A stretch of 64,000 bases of DNA from NCBI GenBank assembly GCA_015055545.1, contig SVHY01000001.1, positions 62,001 through 126,000 on the forward strand. Direction: 5' to 3'. Source of the stretch: Clostridiales bacterium (lineage in GTDB: Bacteria; Bacillota; Clostridia; Christensenellales; Borkfalkiaceae). Made by a program: the position numbers and the translations under genes. The notes beneath the pieces were generated by a model. That model was not told the DNA's origin and ran no database searches. It was given only the letters and a program-made list of their open reading frames with translations. Below are positions 56,012 to 64,000 of this stretch, one piece after another; the first letter of the stretch is position 1, and each line of letters opens with the position of its first letter.

Positions 56012-56650
56012 TTAATCGGCGTTTTTGATAAATAAATTATCCACTTTATATTCCGCAAGCGCCGCTTTTACCATTTCTACGTTGAACACCTTTTCACTTA
56101 TCAAATAGGACATTACTACGTCCTTTTCCACCGTGAAGTCCAACTCGTACCCGCAAATCGCCAACAAGTTCTTTAAATCGTCTATCGACATATGCGCCGT
56201 AAGCGCGAGCGAATACAACACGTTCTTCGTCGGCAAAAACTTGCCCTTGCATATCTTTTTCCAAATCTCAGGCGCAACATCCAGCTCTTCGCCCGCTTTT
56301 TCCAGCGTCGTATTGTATTTCGCCATCGTTAAACGCCCGATTTTGACAAACCCGTATTTGGAACATTTATTTTTCCAGCCCGCAAAAAAACGCAGGGGAC
56401 GGAAGGAAAAGGAAAACGTCTTGTCGAACATTTGCTCTTTGAGCGCTTTTAACAGTTCGTCCTTTTTTTCTTGCTTTGAAAGCCGCATCGTGCTCGACGG
56501 CAGCGTGTACGCGTACGTTCTACCGTCCGCGCGCACCTCGCTTGCGTGCATGATAGGCATTTTATAACCGTTCAATACGCAAAGCTTATCGTAATTTGCG
56601 TACTTTTCGCAAAAATATTCGTCTAAATCTTTGATAAAATCAAACATTCC
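56012..56650 (-). CDS. Hypothetical protein with a C-terminal helical domain
   Basis: IWKKICKGKFLPTKNVLYSLALTAHMSIDDLKNLLAICGYELDFTVEKDVVMSYLISEKVFNVEMVKAALAEY resembles a helical tail recalled from Clostridia accessory proteins. Confidence 0.6.
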   Translation of the reverse strand, partial: GMFDFIKDLDEYFCEKYANYDKLCVLNGYKMPIMHASEVRADGRTYAYTLPSSTMRLSKQEKKDELLKALKEQMFDKTFSFSFRPLRFFAGWKNKCSKYGFVKIGRLTMAKYNTTLEKAGEELDVAPEIWKKICKGKFLPTKNVLYSLALTAHMSIDDLKNLLAICGYELDFTVEKDVVMSYLISEKVFNVEMVKAALAEYKVDNLFIKNAD

Positions 56651-56874
56651 CTTTCTCCAAACGACGTTTAATAGTAATATTATAGCACACGCACGGGAAA
56701 AAGGCAACCGTTTTCTACTCTGCATTATACGTATTCACCTGAATTTTTTGTGAAAGAATGGGCGAATTTTTCATTTTTTCGTAAAAAATTCACATTTTTG
56801 TGTAAATTTGCTTGATTTTTTGTTAAATTTGTGATACATTTTTTAGTAGAATAACATCGGAGGTTTTTTGAGTT

Positions 56875-57633
56875 ATGAAACGCGACCGTATTTCGGAAAT
56901 TGCAGAACTTATCGACAAGCGCGGCAAATTGAGCTTGAAACAGCTGGGCGAATACTTCCCCAACGTTTCGCTTATGACGCTTAGGCGAGATTTGTTTTTA
57001 CTGGAAGAACAGGGCAAAATTATTCGCGTACGCGGCGGAGCTATGTCCGTGAAAGACGTACAAAAAACGTCGGGCGTGCCGTACACGAAAAAAACCGCCA
57101 TGCACACGGACGAGAAGATCGTCATTGCACAAAAAGCCGCAGGGCTTATCGACGAGGGTGCGTCTATCTTTATCGACGCCGGCTCTACCGCGCTGTATCT
57201 TGCAAAAGAAATGCGCGACGTGCCTTGTAACGTGTTCACGAACGGGCTTGCCGTTGCAACGGAGCTTGCCAAAAAGAAAAACGTCGTCGTCAATCTTTTG
57301 GGCGGTCCGCTCATTAAAGACAACTTATCCACGGCGTCGTCTTTTTCGTCGCTGTATTTCGCGGACACGAATTTTGAGCTTGCCGTTATCGCCGCCGCCG
57401 CATTCACCCCCGAAAGCGGGTTCTCCTGCGGTTCGCAAGTGGAGGCGGATTTGTTTAAAATCATTTGCAAAAAAGCAAAGTTTACGTATATGATGCTCGA
57501 CAGCTCCAAAATCGGAAAAATCAAGCCGTATACGTTCGCGCATATTGAGGACATCAACGTCATCATCACCGACGACGCATTCCCCACGGCTTTAAAAGAA
57601 CAGTTTGAAGCCATGAACATCGTCGTTTTGTAA
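56875..57633 (+). CDS. DeoR/GlpR family transcriptional regulator
   Basis: RISEIAELIDKRGKLSLKQLGEYFPNVSLMTLRRDLFLLEEQGKIIRVRGGAMS; sugar-phosphate-binding-like C-terminus. Confidence 0.92.
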   Translation: MKRDRISEIAELIDKRGKLSLKQLGEYFPNVSLMTLRRDLFLLEEQGKIIRVRGGAMSVKDVQKTSGVPYTKKTAMHTDEKIVIAQKAAGLIDEGASIFIDAGSTALYLAKEMRDVPCNVFTNGLAVATELAKKKNVVVNLLGGPLIKDNLSTASSFSSLYFADTNFELAVIAAAAFTPESGFSCGSQVEADLFKIICKKAKFTYMMLDSSKIGKIKPYTFAHIEDINVIITDDAFPTALKEQFEAMNIVVL

Positions 57634-57649
57634 ATTTTATAAAACGCAA

Positions 57650-57683
57650 ACGCCGACCTTTTGCACAGGTCGGCGTTTTTTCG
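57650..57683 (+). terminator. Rho-independent terminator
   Basis: AAACGCCGACCttttgcacAGGTCGGCGTTTTTT. Confidence 0.87.
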
Positions 57684-57713
57684 TTTCAATTCATACATGG
57701 TGGTGGCGTAGCG

Positions 57714-58421
57714 TTAATATTCGGCGTTTGCAGGAGCGAGTTCGGACGCTTTGTTTTGCAGCGCGTATAAGTCAAATTCACTGTCAATGTCAAATTCTTC
57801 GCCTGCCTCGAACGCCGCGAGTTTGGAAACGGATACTTCGTACGCCGTCATGGTCTTGATTTCCGTTTCGGATAATTTCTTTTGGTATTCGCGGCTTTGG
57901 ATACGCCCCGAAACGGCTATTCTACCGCCCACGCAAAGGTTCTTGACAAACCGCGCGTTCCTGCCCCATGCAATGCAGGGGATATAATCCGATTTATTAT
58001 ACGCGCGATTGACCGCTATTAACACGTCCGCGATTTCACGGTTGAACGGCGTCGTGCGATAGACGGGCGGCTTGCAAATATACCCGCTGAGCAGAATACT
58101 GTTTGGGTTCTTGCCGGGAAGTTCGTCCAAGAGTTCGCGGACGAATACCGTAAGCATAAGCCGCGATTTGCCGTTCTCGATTTTATTGTAGCTCCTAAAC
58201 TGACCGAGCGCGCATATCGTTTTACCCTTGCCAAGCATACCGCCTTGGATTAGGCGTTCAGACAGCGTAACGGGTAATATATCCGCTTGCCCCGAAAGGC
58301 GCATTACCTTGACGAAAAATTCGTAGAACCCTTCGCCGTACACTTCGTGCGAGAACGTAGCGTCGCTGACAATCTCGCCCATAACGTAAACCTTGTTGTT
58401 TTTTTCCGTAACGTAATTCAT
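57714..58421 (-). CDS. Single-stranded DNA-binding-like protein with two OB-fold-like regions
   Basis: NKVYVMGEIVSDATFSHEVYGEGFYEFFVKVMRLSGQ...; second segment NSILLSGYICKPPVYRTTPFNREIADVLIAVNRAYNKSDYIPCIAWGRNARFVKNLCVGGRIAVSGRIQSREY. Confidence 0.72.
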   Translation of the reverse strand: MNYVTEKNNKVYVMGEIVSDATFSHEVYGEGFYEFFVKVMRLSGQADILPVTLSERLIQGGMLGKGKTICALGQFRSYNKIENGKSRLMLTVFVRELLDELPGKNPNSILLSGYICKPPVYRTTPFNREIADVLIAVNRAYNKSDYIPCIAWGRNARFVKNLCVGGRIAVSGRIQSREYQKKLSETEIKTMTAYEVSVSKLAAFEAGEEFDIDSEFDLYALQNKASELAPANAEY

Positions 58422-58437
58422 ATATACCTCCGAGATG

Positions 58438-58535
58438 TAATATTTAATGCATAATGCGTAATGCATAATGCTTAATTGCGGTAAATTTAAAAGTAATTGA
58501 ATAATTATGCATTGTGCATTGTGCATTATGCATTA
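58438..58535. repeat. Class N palindromic repeat, full element with core
   Basis: taatgcataatgcgtaatgcataatgcttaattgcggtaaatttaaaagtaattgaataattatgcattgtgcattgtgcattatgcatt. Confidence 0.85.
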
Positions 58536-59326
58536 GAATGTTGTCGTCCGTTAGCGTCGAGCGTATAATTGTCCTTATATATCAATTCGCCGATAGGAAC
58601 GAACGTAAAACCGCGGTTTTGGAGCGTGGAAAAAATCATCGGCAACGCCTCCGCCGTGTGTAAACCGTTGTTGTGGCATAAGATAATCGAACCGTTTTTC
58701 GCACCGTTCACTACCCGTAACGCTATCTCCTGCGCGGATAGATTTTTCCAGTCCAACGAGTCCACGTCCCACTGAATCGTGTACAAGCCCATATCCTTTG
58801 CCGTATCAATCAGTTTGTTATCGTAGTCCCCGTACGGCGCGCGAAACAAATTCGTCTTATGCCCCGTCGCCTTTTCTATCGCCGCGACCGAGGTTTGTAG
58901 CTCGTCGCGGATTTCTGGGGCGGAAAGCTTGCTCATGTACGAGTGCGTACGGCTGTGCGTACCGAGCTCGTGCCCCGCGTTTACGATTTTTTCCGCGTAT
59001 TCGGGGTATTTCTCCACCCAAAACTGCACGGCGAAAAAGGTGCAACGGACGTCGTTCTTTTCCATTAACGCAAGCAATTTATCCGTGTATTCCACACCCC
59101 AAGCACAGTCGAAACTGATGGCGATTTTCTTTTCAGACGTTTCTACGCTGTATATGGGCAGTGATCGGGCAACGCCTGCCACCGCCACCGTGTCTTGCGT
59201 GCGTTTTTGCACGACGAACACGCTCGTTAAGAATACAGCCGTTGCCGCCGCGATTAAACAACACGCCGTTGCAAGGCGGTTGAATAGGCTTTGTTTGGGC
59301 GCGGATTGTTTACGCTTATTCATCAT
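58526..59326 (-). CDS. Polysaccharide deacetylase family protein (PdaB-like)
   Basis: KIAISFDCAWGVEYTDKLLALMEKNDVRCTFFAVQFWVEKYPEYAEKIVNAGHELGTHSRTHSYMSKL; FRAPYGDYDNKLID. Confidence 0.9.
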   Translation of the reverse strand: MMNKRKQSAPKQSLFNRLATACCLIAAATAVFLTSVFVVQKRTQDTVAVAGVARSLPIYSVETSEKKIAISFDCAWGVEYTDKLLALMEKNDVRCTFFAVQFWVEKYPEYAEKIVNAGHELGTHSRTHSYMSKLSAPEIRDELQTSVAAIEKATGHKTNLFRAPYGDYDNKLIDTAKDMGLYTIQWDVDSLDWKNLSAQEIALRVVNGAKNGSIILCHNNGLHTAEALPMIFSTLQNRGFTFVPIGELIYKDNYTLDANGRQHSNA

Positions 59327-59506
59327 AACAGATTTTCCTTGTCGAAATTACACTTTTTTTGAGAACTTTTTCCGTCTTTTGTCGGTTTTGCCTTTTTGCT
59401 TAACCAAGTCAATATAATCCGTTCTTGTTTAATATATGGCAAAAAAATAACGATTAGAACCTATCAAACGTTTTACTTTTTTCTTCCTTTCGTGTATAAT
59501 ACCTTT

Positions 59507-59761
59507 ATGAGAATTTGGGCTAAACTGATGACGGACGGTCATATCCGTAAACAATTCGTATACGAAAACCCCGAAAAATTGACCTATTCGCATTTTTTCG
59601 ATTATTTGACGGAAATTTGTCAAACGCTGGATATCCCTACCCCCGTCCTGACCAAAACGCATATCTTTAACTTCGCGAAATTCAACCACGTCAAATTTAT
59701 GAACCGCGATTTCGTCGAATCTTTGGGCTATGATTATTTGTTCTTAGAGAATATTTTATAA
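59507..59761 (+). CDS. Small hypothetical protein
   Basis: MRIWAKLMTDGHIRKQFVYENPEKLTYSHFFDYLTEICQTLDIPTPVLTKTHIFNFAKFNHVKFMNRDFVES; ends just before the Lrp gene. Confidence 0.75.
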   Translation: MRIWAKLMTDGHIRKQFVYENPEKLTYSHFFDYLTEICQTLDIPTPVLTKTHIFNFAKFNHVKFMNRDFVESLGYDYLFLENIL

Positions 59762-59773
59762 GGAGTTTTTATT

Positions 59774-60265
59774 ATGACCACGCTTGAAAAGGATATTTTG
59801 GCTATTTTAACCGACGACGCGAGAATCGCACCGAATAAAATCGCCGCGATGCTCTCCGTGGACGAGCAAACCGTGAAAAACACCATCAAAGCTTTGGAAG
59901 AAAGCGGTGTACTCGTAAAATATACCGCTATTATCAACAGCGAACGAGCCGAAGACGTGCTCGTTGAAGCGCTTATTGAAGTGAAGGTTACACCCAAAAA
60001 GAAAGAAGGGTTTGACGGTATCGCCAAACAAATCGCCGCGTTCCCTGAAGTGAAATCGGTATATCTGATGAGCGGGGCGTACGATTTAGCCGTATTCGTT
60101 GAGGACAAAACGTTGCAACAGGTTTCGCGGTTCGTTTCCGAACGCATTTCCACGTTCGACGGCGTAATTTCCACGGCTACACATTTTATTTTGAAGAAAT
60201 ACAAAATCGAGGGCGTTGCCACCGAAAAGGACGACGCGGATAACCGTTTATCCGTGCAGGCATAA
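59774..60265 (+). CDS. Lrp/AsnC family transcriptional regulator
   Basis: MTTLEKDILAILTDDARIAPNKIAAMLSVDEQTVKNTIKALEESGVLVKYTAIIN; C-terminal Lrp-type domain. Confidence 0.92.
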   Translation: MTTLEKDILAILTDDARIAPNKIAAMLSVDEQTVKNTIKALEESGVLVKYTAIINSERAEDVLVEALIEVKVTPKKKEGFDGIAKQIAAFPEVKSVYLMSGAYDLAVFVEDKTLQQVSRFVSERISTFDGVISTATHFILKKYKIEGVATEKDDADNRLSVQA

Positions 60266-60316
60266 GAAAACGCTTTGCATTTTCAATTCATGCAAGCTTT
60301 GCTTGCAATTCATACG
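60265..60316. repeat. Class C palindromic repeat, short fragment
   Basis: gaaaacgctttgcattttcaattcatGCAAGctttGCTTGCaattcat. Confidence 0.65.
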
Positions 60317-60328
60317 TTAGGTATTATT

Positions 60329-61498
60329 ATGCGTGATTTCGTTAATCAAAAATCTAAATTAATTCCCCCGAGCGGGATTCGGAAATTCTTCGATATCGTC
60401 CGTACCACCGAGGGCGCAATTTCGCTCGGCGTTGGTGAACCTGATTTCGTTACGCCTTGGAAGGTCCGCTCCGCCGCGATTACTTCGCTCCAACGCGGGT
60501 ATACGCAATATACGGGCAATCGCGGTCTGCCCAAACTTTTAGAGCTTATCTCTCAATACTTACAGGCGCGGTTTGGGCTCGTTTACGACCCCGCGCATAT
60601 CCTGATTACCGTCGGCGGCAGCGAGGCTATTGACCTTGCGCTCCGCGCGTGCGTGGAACGGGGCGACGAAATTCTTATCCCCGACCCTGCGTACGTTTCC
60701 TATTCGCCCCTCGTTACGCTTGCGGACGGCGTTGCCGTGCCCGTAGAATGTCGTGAAGAGGACGATTTTAAATTAACGCCCGCGCTTTTGGAAAAGGCGA
60801 TTACGGATAAGACGAAAGCGATTATTTTGACCTATCCCAACAACCCCACGGGCGCTATCATGACCAAGGACGAACTGCAAGCGATTGCAAACGTGATTAT
60901 TAAACACGACCTGCTCGTTATTACCGACGAGATTTACGCAGAGCTTACCTATGGTAAGAAACACACTTCTATCGCTTCTCTGCCCAACATGCAAGAACGC
61001 ACGGTGTATATCAGCGGTTTTTCCAAAGCGTTTGCCATGACGGGTTGGCGCATGGGCTACGTGTGCGCGCCCAAGGAAATTGACGAGGCGATGTTCAAAA
61101 TCCATCAATACGGGATTATGTGCGCGCCGATTACGTCGCAATACGCCGCTATCGAGGCGCTTTCAGACGGGTTTTCGGATAACTTCGCAACCGTAGAGGA
61201 AATGCGCGATTCGTACGATAAACGGCGCAAGTTCGTGCTGTGTTCCTTGCAGGAAATCGGTTTGGACTGCTTTACCCCCCAAGGCGCGTTCTATGCGTTC
61301 CCGTCCGTGAAAAATACGGGCTTGGACGGCGAAAACTTCGCGCAAAACCTTCTCAAAGAACAAAAAGTTGCCGTCGTGCCGGGTAGCGCGTTCGGAGCGT
61401 TCGGGGCTCAAAACGTACGTCTTTCCTACGCTACGAGCATGAACGCGCTTTCCGAAGCTTTCGACAGAACCGCCGCTTTTTTGCAAAAAATCAGATGA
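60329..61498 (+). CDS. Class I/II pyridoxal-phosphate aminotransferase
   Basis: ISLGVGEPDFVTPWKVRSAAITSLQRGYTQYTGNRGLPKLLELIS; YPNNPTGA; YISGFSKAFAMTGWRMGY. Start taken after the repeat. Confidence 0.94.
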   Translation: MRDFVNQKSKLIPPSGIRKFFDIVRTTEGAISLGVGEPDFVTPWKVRSAAITSLQRGYTQYTGNRGLPKLLELISQYLQARFGLVYDPAHILITVGGSEAIDLALRACVERGDEILIPDPAYVSYSPLVTLADGVAVPVECREEDDFKLTPALLEKAITDKTKAIILTYPNNPTGAIMTKDELQAIANVIIKHDLLVITDEIYAELTYGKKHTSIASLPNMQERTVYISGFSKAFAMTGWRMGYVCAPKEIDEAMFKIHQYGIMCAPITSQYAAIEALSDGFSDNFATVEEMRDSYDKRRKFVLCSLQEIGLDCFTPQGAFYAFPSVKNTGLDGENFAQNLLKEQKVAVVPGSAFGAFGAQNVRLSYATSMNALSEAFDRTAAFLQKIR

Positions 61499-61535
61499 TT
61501 TTTTCGTGAAATTCTCTCAAAATGCCGTAAAATCA

Positions 61536-61564
61536 TTGACAACGCGGTAAAAATACGATATAAT
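61536..61564 (+). promoter_or_regulatory. Sigma-70-type promoter of greA-lysS
   Basis: TTGACA (61536) - 17 nt - TATAAT (61559), both perfect. Confidence 0.85.
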
Positions 61565-61749
61565 TAAAACACTTGATAATCAACGCCGTGACTTTGCGAA
61601 GAGTAAAAAGTCACGGTGCATTTTTAACGCTCCGCGCATCGGGCGGTTTTTTCACGTGGCTAACCAAGCCAAGATAATAAGGGTGAACGAATACGTGCAA
61701 GTGAAAAAAACGCAAATAAAAATATGGCGTGGGCAAAAGGAGTTTTTGT

Positions 61750-62220
61750 ATGGCTGAACAGCAGTATATCATGACGCAAAAGGGCTACGACGAAGCGGTG
61801 GAAAAATTGAAGTATTTGCAGACCGTAAAACGTCAAGAAATCGTGGACAGAATTTCCGAGGCGAGAAGCCACGGCGATTTGTCCGAAAACGCGGAATACG
61901 ACGCAGCGAGAAACGAACAGACGATGAACGAAATCGAAATCAACGATTTGGATTACAAAATCAAAAACGCCGTTATCGTTTCCGAATCCAACGACAAAAC
62001 CATTGTTAACGTGGGTAGAAAAGTACGCGTGTACGATTTTGAAATGGAAGAAGAAGAAGTGTACGAAATTACGGGCTCGACGGAATCCAACGCTATGGAA
62101 AACAAAATTTCCAACGAATCCCCCGTCGGCGCGGCACTTTTGAAACATAAAGTTGGCGACGTTGTAAAGGTCAACGCTCCCGACGGCGAATATAAACTGG
62201 AAATTCGCGAAATATTCTAA
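61750..62220 (+). CDS. greA: Transcription elongation factor GreA
   Basis: YIMTQKGYDEAVEKLKYLQTVKRQEIVDRISEARSHGDLSENAEYDAARNEQ. Confidence 0.97.
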   Translation: MAEQQYIMTQKGYDEAVEKLKYLQTVKRQEIVDRISEARSHGDLSENAEYDAARNEQTMNEIEINDLDYKIKNAVIVSESNDKTIVNVGRKVRVYDFEMEEEEVYEITGSTESNAMENKISNESPVGAALLKHKVGDVVKVNAPDGEYKLEIREIF

Positions 62221-62241
62221 ATTATATAAGGTAAAGTACGA

Positions 62242-63747
62242 ATGGAAAACAAGAACGTAAACGAAACGGTGGTTTCGGAAGAAGAACAACTCATCGAACA
62301 GGCGAGAATTCGCCGCGAAAAGCTTGCTAAACTCGTGGCGGAGGGCAAAAACCCGTACGAGCAGGTGAAATATCCCGTAGACGCGGATTCCGAATCCGTC
62401 AAAGCGAACTTTGAAGCGTACGAAGGCAAAACGGTCGCTATGGCTGGGCGTATGATGTCCCGCCGTATCATGGGTAAAGCCTCCTTTTCGCATATCGCGG
62501 ACAGAACGGGCTCGATACAAGTATATATTACCCGTCAAGACATCGGCGAAGAAAATTACATGAGCTATAAAAAGGACTACGACATCGGCGATATCGTAGG
62601 CTTTAAAGGGTTCGTGTTCAAAACGCAGACGGGCGAAGTAACCGTACACGTAACGGAACTTATCATGCTCTCGAAATCGTTGTTACCCCTGCCCGAAAAA
62701 TACAACGGCTTGCAGGACAAGGATATGAAATACCGCTTGCGCCATCTGGATTTGATTATGAACAAGGACGTACGCGATACCTTCCGTACCCGTTCGCTTA
62801 TCTTGAAAGAAATCCGTGCGTATTTGGATTCCCGCGGGTATTTGGAAGTGGATACTCCCACCTTATTACCCTTGGAAATCGGCGCGGACGCTCGGCCGTT
62901 TAAAACGCACCACAACGCGCTCGATTTGGATATGTACATGCGTATCGAAACGGAGCTGTTCTTAAAACGCCTTATCGTCGGCGGCATGGACAAAGTATAC
63001 GAAGTGGGTAGAATTTTCAGAAACGAGGGTATGGACGCTTATCACAACCCCGAATTTACGTCCATCGAAATGTACGAAGCGTACACCGATTATATCGGCA
63101 TGATGGACATGATCGAAGATTTGTATAAGACGGTTACGCAAAAGGTATGCGGCACGTTGGATATCAGCTATCAAGGCACGGAAATCCACATGGGCGACTG
63201 GACGAGATTGACCATGCCGGAAGCGGTGAAAAAATACGCGGGCGTGGACTATAACGACTGGGCGACGGACGAAGACGCGCGCGCGGCGGCAAAAGCTTTG
63301 GGTGTGGAACTCGAACACGAAAACGCAACCAAAGGCTGGGTGCTTATCGAACTGTTCGATGCGTTCGTAGAAGACAAGCTTATCCAACCCACCATTATCT
63401 ACGACTACCCCGTGGAAAACTCGCCGCTTGCAAAACGCAAGCCGTCCAACCCCGCGTTTACCGAACGTTTTGAATACTTCATTTGCGGACACGAATACGG
63501 TAACGCATTCTCGGAACTTAACGACCCCATCGACCAAAAACAACGTATGGTAAAACAAGTGGAAGCGAAACGCGCCAAGGGCAACAACGACGCGCAGGTG
63601 GACGAAGATTTCATCAACGCGCTTGAATACGGTTTACCTCCCACAGGCGGGCTTGGCTTGGGCTTGGACAGATTCGTAATGCTCTTAACCGATAGCGCGA
63701 CCATTCGCGACGTTATCCTTTTCCCTACGATGAAACCGAAAAAATAA
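62242..63747 (+). CDS. lysS: Lysyl-tRNA synthetase (class II)
   Basis: IRREKLAKLVAEGKNPYEQVKYPVDADS; RFRNEGMDAYHNPEFTSIE-type motif (FRNEGMDAYHNPEFTSIEMYEAY); TGGLGLGLDRFVMLLTDSATIRDVILFPTMKP. Confidence 0.97.
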   Translation: MENKNVNETVVSEEEQLIEQARIRREKLAKLVAEGKNPYEQVKYPVDADSESVKANFEAYEGKTVAMAGRMMSRRIMGKASFSHIADRTGSIQVYITRQDIGEENYMSYKKDYDIGDIVGFKGFVFKTQTGEVTVHVTELIMLSKSLLPLPEKYNGLQDKDMKYRLRHLDLIMNKDVRDTFRTRSLILKEIRAYLDSRGYLEVDTPTLLPLEIGADARPFKTHHNALDLDMYMRIETELFLKRLIVGGMDKVYEVGRIFRNEGMDAYHNPEFTSIEMYEAYTDYIGMMDMIEDLYKTVTQKVCGTLDISYQGTEIHMGDWTRLTMPEAVKKYAGVDYNDWATDEDARAAAKALGVELEHENATKGWVLIELFDAFVEDKLIQPTIIYDYPVENSPLAKRKPSNPAFTERFEYFICGHEYGNAFSELNDPIDQKQRMVKQVEAKRAKGNNDAQVDEDFINALEYGLPPTGGLGLGLDRFVMLLTDSATIRDVILFPTMKPKK

Positions 63748-63783
63748 ACCTACCGCCGATATTTTTGAAAAGAAATATCGGCG

Positions 63784-63817
63784 CGTATAATTATAAGTAA
63801 AAATCTATAATTATACG
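63784..63817. repeat. 12-bp perfect inverted repeat
   Basis: CGTATAATTATA agtaaaaatc TATAATTATACG downstream of lysS. Confidence 0.7.
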
Positions 63818-63884
63818 TTTCAATCCATACATACCCCCTTTATTTTTAAAAACCGTATTCGTTTATACGGCAGGAGAATGAAAA

Positions 63885-64000
63885 ATGGACGCTAAAATAA
63901 CCAAGAAAAGACTCGCCAGAATGCTTTCCTACGATTGGATGAAAATCGTAGGGGTTGCCGCGGCGTTTATTCTCGTTTGGGTGCTTATTTTCACCATGAC
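63885..64000 (+). CDS. Hypothetical membrane protein (5' end only)
   Basis: MDAKITKKRLARMLSYDWMKIVGVAAAFILVWVLIFTM...; RBS aggag upstream; runs off the window. Confidence 0.65.
   Translation, partial: MDAKITKKRLARMLSYDWMKIVGVAAAFILVWVLIFTM

Noticed and set aside
61660-62649. 329-aa minus-strand ORF
   Set aside because: Antisense to greA and lysS, which are certain; the F/R/V/H-rich composition is typical of a shadow ORF.

Overview
A gene-dense window (~64 kb) from a bacterial chromosome, most likely Clostridia-like Firmicutes judging from YlmC/YmxH, T-box, FeoA/FeoB/Cys-rich protein and MurJ/SpoVB-like genes. Most genes are housekeeping: ruvC-ruvA-ruvB-queA, comF, mazG, ftsH, feoA-feoB, serS, gyrB, gyrA, alaS, T-box-cysE-cysS, greA-lysS, two tRNAs, AraC-type regulators with sugar enzymes, and transporters. 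No rRNA, CRISPR array, integrase or transposase was seen. The unusual content is between the genes. (1) A dispersed family of modular palindromic elements: strings of short hairpins separated by a class-specific spacer that switches to its reverse complement on the other side of an AT-rich core, giving a fishbone-like layout. (2) A second repeat family (E) of 4-5 ordered hairpins whose stems covary between copies. (3) Four XRE-regulator islets, each with its own set of dyad operators and a divergent ~100-aa protein. Two of these proteins are near-identical DUF6809-like copies under different operators, and each islet lies next to an E element. (4) Two 278-bp MITE-like elements with ~20-bp terminal inverted repeats: one lies between a promoter and tRNA-Val, the other supplies the stop codon of cysE. 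Other points of interest are an apparent FNT-transporter/CPCC fusion, a short AlaS that ends exactly at a repeat, and a paired candidate metal operator at the feo promoter. All calls come from reading the sequence; no database search was run.
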